This document shows positions 6,690 through 10,939 of a stretch of 10,939 bases of DNA, piece by piece. The translations under genes and the position numbers were made by a program. The stretch spans positions 1 through 10,939 of the forward strand of contig CAAFWD010000204.1 in assembly GCA_900766645.1 (NCBI GenBank), given 5' to 3'. Position 1 is the first letter of the stretch, and every line of letters begins with the position of its first letter. The notes under the pieces were generated by a model. The model was not told the DNA's origin. It saw nothing but the letters and a program-made list of their open reading frames with translations, and did no database searches. Source of the DNA: an uncultured Cetobacterium sp. GTDB lineage: Bacteria > Fusobacteriota > Fusobacteriia > Fusobacteriales > Fusobacteriaceae.

Positions 6690-8249
6690 ATGTTCAAAAG
6701 TAAGCTAGGACTAGATTTTAATAAAGTAAGTAAGGCTAGAAGTTTAGCTAAAGATATAGCATTAGATGTTCAAAAATTCGTAGACTCATATACTACAGTA
6801 GCAGTTGAAAGAACTATTTGTAGACTTTTAGAAATAGATGGAGTGGATGTAGATGGAGTTCCACTACCAAATGTGGTTGTGGATCATCTTAAAGAAAAAG
6901 AAGTTCTTGGTGAAGGAGTTATGTATTTCATAGGAAATGCTATGTTGGAAACAGGGTTAACTCCACAGGAGATAGCTGAAAAAATAGCGGTTGGTGAGCT
7001 GGACTTAACAAAACTAAATCAACATCCAAAAGAGGAAGTTGAAAAGAAGATTGAAGAAATAGCTGACAAAGTTGTTGATAGAATTAGAAAAAATAGAGAA
7101 CAAAGAGAAACATATTTAACAACTATTGGAGAGGGGCCAAAACCATATTTATATGTAATTGTTGCTACAGGAAATATTTATGAGGATGTAATTCAAGCTC
7201 AAGCAGCAGCAAGACAAGGGGCAGATATAATTGCTGTTATTAGAACAACAGGACAGAGTTTACTTGATTATGTTCCATATGGAGCAACGACAGAAGGGTT
7301 TGGAGGAACATTTGCAACTCAAGAAAACTTTAGAATAATGAGAAAAGCTCTAGACGAGGTTGGAGAAGAGGTTGGAAGATATATAAGACTTTGTAACTAC
7401 TGTTCGGGATTATGTATGCCAGAAATTGCAGCTATGGGAGCATTAGAAAGATTAGACGTAATGCTGAACGATGCATTATATGGAATTCTATTTAGAGATA
7501 TAAATATGCAAAGAACTTTAGTTGACCAGTTCTTCTCAAGAGTAATAAATGGATTTGCGGGAGTTATAATAAATACTGGAGAAGATAACTACCTTACTAC
7601 AGCTGATGCTGTTGAAAATGCTCATACAGTTTTAGCTTCAGATTTAATAAATGAGCAGCTTGCATTTATGGCAGGATTACCAGAGGAGCAGATGGGATTA
7701 GGTCATGCATTTGAGATGGATCCAGAACTAGAAAATGGCTTCCTATTAGAGTTAGCACAAGCACAAATGACAAGAGAAATATTCCCTAACGCACCGCTTA
7801 AATATATGCCACCAACAAAATTTATGACAGGAAATATATTTAAAGGTCATATTCAAGATGCACTGTTTAATCAGATTGCTATTATGACAGGGCAAGGATT
7901 ACAACTTTTAGGAATGATGACAGAAGCTATTCACACTCCATTTATGTCAGATAGATACCTTTCAATAGAGAATGCAAGATATGTATTTAATAACATGAGA
8001 GATTTTGGATCAGAAATAGAGTTTAAAACAGATGGAATGATTCAAAAAAGAGCTCAAAAAGTATTAGATGATTCAGTTGAATTATTGGATAAAATGGTAA
8101 CAGATGGATTATTTAACTCTTTAGAAAAAGGAACTTTTGCAGACATAAAGAGAAGTAGAACAGGAGGAAAAGGTTTAGCAGGAGTAGTTGAGAAAAAATC
8201 AAACTATATGAACCTATTCATATCAAAAATGCTAGGAGGTAACGAGTAA
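6690..8249 (+). CDS. kamD: Lysine 5,6-aminomutase, alpha subunit
   Basis: Large subunit of the adenosylcobalamin/PLP enzyme that moves the terminal amino group of L-beta-lysine (or D-lysine) by one carbon, giving 3,5-diaminohexanoate. The 519-residue protein matches the length of the Clostridium (Acetoanaerobium) sticklandii subunit, about 516. It shows long family-conserved stretches such as LLDYVPYGATTEGFGGT, RLCNYCSGLCMPEIAAMGA, LYGILFRDINMQRT, GLGHAFEMDPE and YMPPTKFMTGNIFKGH, which build the TIM barrel over the cobalamin. The start is set by AAGGAGG (6676-6682), seven bases before the ATG. The stop codon shares one base with the kamE start, and the kamE ribosome binding site lies within kamD, which should keep the two subunits in equal supply. 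No damaged motif was seen. Confidence 0.97.
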   Translation: MFKSKLGLDFNKVSKARSLAKDIALDVQKFVDSYTTVAVERTICRLLEIDGVDVDGVPLPNVVVDHLKEKEVLGEGVMYFIGNAMLETGLTPQEIAEKIAVGELDLTKLNQHPKEEVEKKIEEIADKVVDRIRKNREQRETYLTTIGEGPKPYLYVIVATGNIYEDVIQAQAAARQGADIIAVIRTTGQSLLDYVPYGATTEGFGGTFATQENFRIMRKALDEVGEEVGRYIRLCNYCSGLCMPEIAAMGALERLDVMLNDALYGILFRDINMQRTLVDQFFSRVINGFAGVIINTGEDNYLTTADAVENAHTVLASDLINEQLAFMAGLPEEQMGLGHAFEMDPELENGFLLELAQAQMTREIFPNAPLKYMPPTKFMTGNIFKGHIQDALFNQIAIMTGQGLQLLGMMTEAIHTPFMSDRYLSIENARYVFNNMRDFGSEIEFKTDGMIQKRAQKVLDDSVELLDKMVTDGLFNSLEKGTFADIKRSRTGGKGLAGVVEKKSNYMNLFISKMLGGNE

Positions 8250-9037
8250 TGAGTGGTGGATTATATTCAATGGAAGAGAGAACGTTTGATACAACGTTGG
8301 ATTTAAAAGCAGTAAAACCATATGGAGATACAATGAATGATGGAAAAACTCATCTTTCATTCACATTACCAGTTCCAGCAGGAGCAGAAGGAGTAGAGGC
8401 AGCAAAGCAACTTATGAAAAAAATGGGATTTGAAAACCCACAAGTAGCATACTTTAAAGAATTAACTAAGGGATTTACATTTTTTAACTGCTATGGAAGT
8501 TGTACTCATACTGTAGACTATGAATCAATATATGTACCAAAAGTTGAATCTACAACTTGGTCAATGGGAGAAACAGATGCTTTCATAAAAGAAAATATTG
8601 GCAGAAAAATAGTTATATTAGGTGCAAGTACAGGAACAGATGCCCATACAGTTGGAATAGATGCCATTATGAACATGAAAGGGTACGCTGGGCATTATGG
8701 TTTAGAAAGATATGAGATGATAGAAGCTTTAAATATGGGAAGTCAAGTATTAAATGAAGATTTTATTGCAAAAGCGATAGAGATAAATGCGGATGTACTT
8801 TTAGTATCTCAAACTGTAACTCAAAAAGATGTACATATTAAAAATTTAATAGAGTTAGTTGAATTAATGGAAGCAGAGGGACTAAGAGATAAAATGTTAT
8901 TAATTTGTGGTGGAGCTAGAATTACTCATGAATTAGCTAAGGAGTTAGGATATGATGCAGGATTTGGAGCGGGAACATATGCTGATGATGTAGCATCGTA
9001 TGCAGTTCAAGAGTTAGAAAAAAGAATAAAAAAATAA
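8249..9037 (+). CDS. kamE: Lysine 5,6-aminomutase, beta subunit (cobalamin-binding)
   Basis: Small subunit carrying the Rossmann-type B12 domain and the PLP lysine of lysine 5,6-aminomutase. In the 262-residue protein, the DAHTVG motif provides the cobalt-ligating His133 (base-off, His-on binding), and Lys144, eleven residues later in NMKGYAGHYG, is the PLP Schiff-base lysine. Both have exactly the numbering of the C. sticklandii protein, which supports the start at 8249. GASTGT just before and the downstream VLLVSQTVTQKD and LLICGGARITHELAKELGYDAGFG are typical of the cobalamin domain. Translation starts on TAATG, overlapping the kamD stop by one base, with AGGAGGT at 8234-8240. The cofactor must come from uptake or synthesis genes outside the window. 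Confidence 0.97.
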   Translation: MSGGLYSMEERTFDTTLDLKAVKPYGDTMNDGKTHLSFTLPVPAGAEGVEAAKQLMKKMGFENPQVAYFKELTKGFTFFNCYGSCTHTVDYESIYVPKVESTTWSMGETDAFIKENIGRKIVILGASTGTDAHTVGIDAIMNMKGYAGHYGLERYEMIEALNMGSQVLNEDFIAKAIEINADVLLVSQTVTQKDVHIKNLIELVELMEAEGLRDKMLLICGGARITHELAKELGYDAGFGAGTYADDVASYAVQELEKRIKK

Positions 9038-9068
9038 GATTAATAACTTAAAATACAGGAGGATCAAA

Positions 9069-9788
9069 ATGAAATTAGATGGAAAAATTGCAATTGTAAC
9101 TGGTGGAGCAAGAGGAATTGGAGCTGCTATTTGTGAAAAGCTAGCTGGAGAGGGAGCAATAGTTTACTCATGTGACTTAGGAACTGGAGAGTTCAATAAT
9201 CCAAATATTATTACTGAAACTCTAAATGTTGTTGACAGAGATGGGGTGACATCTTTAGTTGAAAAGATAAAAGAGAAGCATGGGAAAATAGATATTCTAG
9301 TTAATAATGCTGGAATTACAAGAGATGCTTTAATTCAAAGAATGACTGAAGAAGCGTGGGATGCAGTAATAGATGTTAACTTAAAAGGTCTTTTCAATAT
9401 AACTCAACAAGTAGCACCTATTATGATGTCTAATGGAAGTGGATCAATAGTAAATATGTCATCTGTAGTTGGAGTTTATGGAAATATAGGTCAAACAAAC
9501 TATGTTGCAACTAAAGCTGGAGTTATAGGATTAACTAAAGCTTGGGCTAAAGAGTTTGCAAGAAAAGGAGCTAAAGTAAGAACAAATGCAATCGCTCCAG
9601 GATTTATAAAAACTCCAATGACAAAAGATCTTCCTGAAAAAGTTATTGATGGAATGATAGGAAAGACTCCATTAGCAAGAATGGGAGAAGTAGAAGATAT
9701 AGCTAATGCTGTACTATTCCTAGCTTCTGATGATTCTAGCTTTGTTACAGGGCAAACACTAGGTGTAGATGGAGGACTTACAATTTAG
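9069..9788 (+). CDS. Short-chain dehydrogenase, FabG-like beta-ketoacyl reductase
   Basis: 239-residue classical SDR of the FabG type. It has the cofactor loop TGGARGIG (residues 11-18), NNAG after the fourth strand, the catalytic Ser132, Tyr145 and Lys149 (S-x12-YVATK), and the C-terminal FVTGQTLGVDGG. FabG reduces 3-oxoacyl-ACP with NADPH, but no acyl carrier protein or other fatty-acid gene is nearby. The gene follows kamE by 31 bases with AGGAGG at 9057-9062 and ends just before the operon terminator. Inference: it may reduce acetoacetyl-CoA, formed from the acetoacetate released by Kce, or another keto intermediate. Housekeeping FabG carried in the operon is the alternative. Family assignment is firm; substrate is unknown. 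Confidence 0.85.
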   Translation: MKLDGKIAIVTGGARGIGAAICEKLAGEGAIVYSCDLGTGEFNNPNIITETLNVVDRDGVTSLVEKIKEKHGKIDILVNNAGITRDALIQRMTEEAWDAVIDVNLKGLFNITQQVAPIMMSNGSGSIVNMSSVVGVYGNIGQTNYVATKAGVIGLTKAWAKEFARKGAKVRTNAIAPGFIKTPMTKDLPEKVIDGMIGKTPLARMGEVEDIANAVLFLASDDSSFVTGQTLGVDGGLTI

Positions 9789-9798
9789 TTCTGTATTT

Positions 9799-9826
9799 AA
9801 AGAGGGGATGAGAATCTCCTCTTTTT
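9799..9826 (+). terminator. Rho-independent terminator of the lysine operon
   Basis: 11-bp stem AAAGAGGGGAT / ATCTCCTCTTT with one G-U pair, loop GAGA, followed by a run of five T. It lies ten bases after the SDR stop and is the first clear intrinsic terminator of the operon. Confidence 0.88.
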
Positions 9827-9839
9827 AATAAATATTAAA
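9824..9839. repeat. Short AT palindrome between terminator and phzF-like gene
   Basis: TTTAATA AA TATTAAA is a perfect 7-bp inverted repeat with a two-base centre. It overlaps the end of the terminator T run and lies before the ribosome binding site of the next gene. It could be an operator, but such palindromes arise by chance in AT-rich spacers. Confidence 0.3.
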
Positions 9840-9856
9840 GGCTAAGGGGGAATATT

Positions 9857-10651
9857 ATGGATATAGAAATAGTGGATGTATTTACATATGATGGAAAAGG
9901 AGGAAATAAAGCAGGGGTTATTATTTCTCCAGACATCGGAATAAATTGTCAAAAGATTGCAAGTGACTTAGGTTTTTCAGAAACAGTTTTTGTGGAAAAA
10001 GTGGATAAAAATATTTTTAAATTAGAATTTTATACACCTAAATGTAGAATTGAGTTTTGTGGGCATGCTTCTTTGGGAGCATTTTATATTTTGAAAAAAA
10101 ATGAAGTAATATCAACAGGAGAATATATTGCTAGAACAGATATAGGGGATATACATATATTTGTAGAGAGAAAAAAAATATTTTTAGCTCAAGATGAAAT
10201 AGAGATAGCTAAGGTCATAGATGAGAAAGAAGTGATCAAATCTTTAAATATAGATATGGAAGATTTAGAAAATAAATTACCTATAAGAATAGTTTATAGT
10301 GGATTAAGAGATATATTGGTTCCAATAAAAAATAAAAATATACTAAATGAGATAAAAATAAATAAAGAGATGGTAGAAAATATATCTAAAGATAACTTTG
10401 TTGTGGGATATCATCTTTTTTATAAAAATGGAGATAAAATATATACAAGAAATTTTGCACCACTTTATGGAATAGATGAAGAAGCTGCAACAGGAAGTTC
10501 TAATGGTGCTTTATTGGGATATCTGTATAAAATAGGGGAGATAGACCCAGGGGAGTATGAAATAACTCAAGGGGAAAATTATGAATATCCATCAAAGATT
10601 ATAGGGAAAATTTTAGAAAATGGGAAAATATATATAGGAAGTGAGTTTTAA
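9857..10651 (+). CDS. PhzF-family isomerase/epimerase-like protein
   Basis: 264-residue member of the PhzF fold, two similar alpha/beta halves sharing the diaminopimelate-epimerase topology. Visible family motifs are GGNKAGV near the N-terminus (GNPAGV in the family), SETVFV with the likely catalytic Glu42, the CGHASLGA box (68-75, His70), and IDEEAATGSSNGA in the second half. In PhzF the second motif is EDPATGSA with a catalytic Asp; here Glu209 sits at that place and Ala replaces the Pro. Family members isomerise phenazine precursors or have unknown roles, so no substrate can be assigned. The gene follows the lysine operon terminator, has its own ribosome binding site (AGGGGG, 9845-9850) and its own terminator, so it is probably a separate unit. 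I saw no convincing promoter in the 68-base gap. Confidence 0.85.
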   Translation: MDIEIVDVFTYDGKGGNKAGVIISPDIGINCQKIASDLGFSETVFVEKVDKNIFKLEFYTPKCRIEFCGHASLGAFYILKKNEVISTGEYIARTDIGDIHIFVERKKIFLAQDEIEIAKVIDEKEVIKSLNIDMEDLENKLPIRIVYSGLRDILVPIKNKNILNEIKINKEMVENISKDNFVVGYHLFYKNGDKIYTRNFAPLYGIDEEAATGSSNGALLGYLYKIGEIDPGEYEITQGENYEYPSKIIGKILENGKIYIGSEF

Positions 10652-10678
10652 AAAGGTAGCTATTTAAGCTACCTTTTT
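10650..10678. terminator. Bidirectional intrinsic terminator between convergent genes
   Basis: Perfect 12-bp stem AAAAAGGTAGCT / AGCTACCTTTTT around loop ATTTA. T runs follow in both directions (six T at 10674-10679 on plus; the complement of 10650-10654 on minus). It overlaps the stop codon of the PhzF-like gene and lies two bases beyond the stop of the minus-strand ABC gene, so it can end both transcripts. Confidence 0.92.
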
Positions 10679-10680
10679 TA

Positions 10681-10939
10681 TTAAAATTTAATAATTCTAG
10701 TTGAAACTTTATTAACAAAATCCATTTCATGGCTAACGATTATCATAGTCATATTTTGAGTATTTTTAAGATTTTCGATAACCTTTAATACCTCTTGAGT
10801 CATTTCTGGATCAAGGGCAGAGGTAGGTTCATCAAATAACAAAACTTCAGGATTTTTAGCAAGGGCACGAGCAATAGCAACTCTTTGTTTCTGGCCTCCT
10901 GAAAGTTTTTTTGGAAAAATATCAGCTTTATCTTTTAAA
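10681..10939 (-). CDS. ABC transporter ATP-binding protein, polar amino acid type (partial; 5' end outside window)
   Basis: The complement strand reads openly from the window edge to a TAA at 10683-10681, about 86 residues. It contains the ABC signature LSGGQKQR (codons within 10905-10882), Walker B with catalytic Glu (LLFDEP, around 10842-10825), the D-loop SALDP, and the switch histidine in VSHEMDFVNKV. The signature and HEM context match GlnQ/HisP-type ATPases of amino acid importers. The protein ends at TRIIKF, directly before the shared terminator, so it lacks the usual GlnQ tail that follows 'VIFMD.GKIVEEG'. Walker A and the permease and binding-protein genes are outside the window. Amino acid import would suit a peptide- and amino acid-fermenting anaerobe, but the substrate is not readable. 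Confidence 0.87.
   Translation of the reverse strand, partial: LKDKADIFPKKLSGGQKQRVAIARALAKNPEVLLFDEPTSALDPEMTQEVLKVIENLKNTQNMTMIIVSHEMDFVNKVSTRIIKF

Larger units (their letters stand above)
753..9788 (+). other. Lysine fermentation operon (kal-kce-kdd-kamABC-kamDE-SDR)
   Basis: Nine same-strand genes in tight succession, with gaps of 4 to 59 bases and overlaps of 11 bases (kamB/kamC) and 1 base (kamD/kamE). No intrinsic terminator was seen inside; the first good one follows the SDR gene. The antiporter gene just upstream probably belongs to the same transcript, so the operon's promoter is expected outside the window. The set matches the 3,5-diaminohexanoate pathway of lysine degradation to acetate, butyrate and ammonia, whose last genes (kdd, kce, kal) were identified by Kreimeyer and colleagues in 2007. 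Terminal steps (CoA transferase, thiolase, acyl-CoA dehydrogenase) are absent here and must be encoded elsewhere or farther upstream. Confidence 0.9.

Overview
This AT-rich window with strong AAGGAGG-type ribosome binding sites is almost entirely one plus-strand operon for anaerobic fermentation of lysine. Gene content, gene order and protein character point to a Fusobacteriota member (Fusobacterium, Cetobacterium or a relative). That placement is from recognition of the proteins, not from a search.

Layout. (1) Bases 1-728 are the 3' part of a NhaC-type Na+/H+ antiporter gene that begins before the window. (2) Bases 753-9037 hold kal, kce, kdd, kamA, kamB, kamC, kamD and kamE, all on the same strand, with gaps of at most about 60 bases and two short overlaps. 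(3) A FabG-like short-chain dehydrogenase (9069-9788) closes the operon before a good intrinsic terminator (9799-9826). (4) A PhzF-family gene (9857-10651) is a separate unit ending in a perfect 12-bp stem, which also serves (5) the convergent minus-strand 3' end of an amino-acid-type ABC transporter ATPase (10681 to the window end).

How the genes work together. KamA (radical SAM/PLP) converts L-lysine to L-beta-lysine. KamDE (adenosylcobalamin/PLP) moves the terminal amino group to give 3,5-diaminohexanoate. Kdd oxidatively deaminates this to 3-keto-5-aminohexanoate. Kce, with acetyl-CoA, gives 3-aminobutyryl-CoA plus acetoacetate. Kal removes ammonia to give crotonyl-CoA. The CoA transferase, thiolase, butyryl-CoA dehydrogenase and Etf needed to finish butyrate and acetate formation are not in the window. 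The order on DNA is roughly the reverse of the pathway order.

The most interesting part is the kamB-kamC pair between the two aminomutases: a small P-loop NTPase with a BioD-like phosphate loop, overlapping a half-length MutS-fold ATPase that lacks the mismatch-recognition region. The context argues that they maintain or reactivate the cobalamin-dependent KamDE, an unusual job for a MutS-type ATPase. No transcription regulator, cobalamin riboswitch, mobile element, CRISPR array or RNA gene was seen. No stretch longer than 300 bases lacks a gene.
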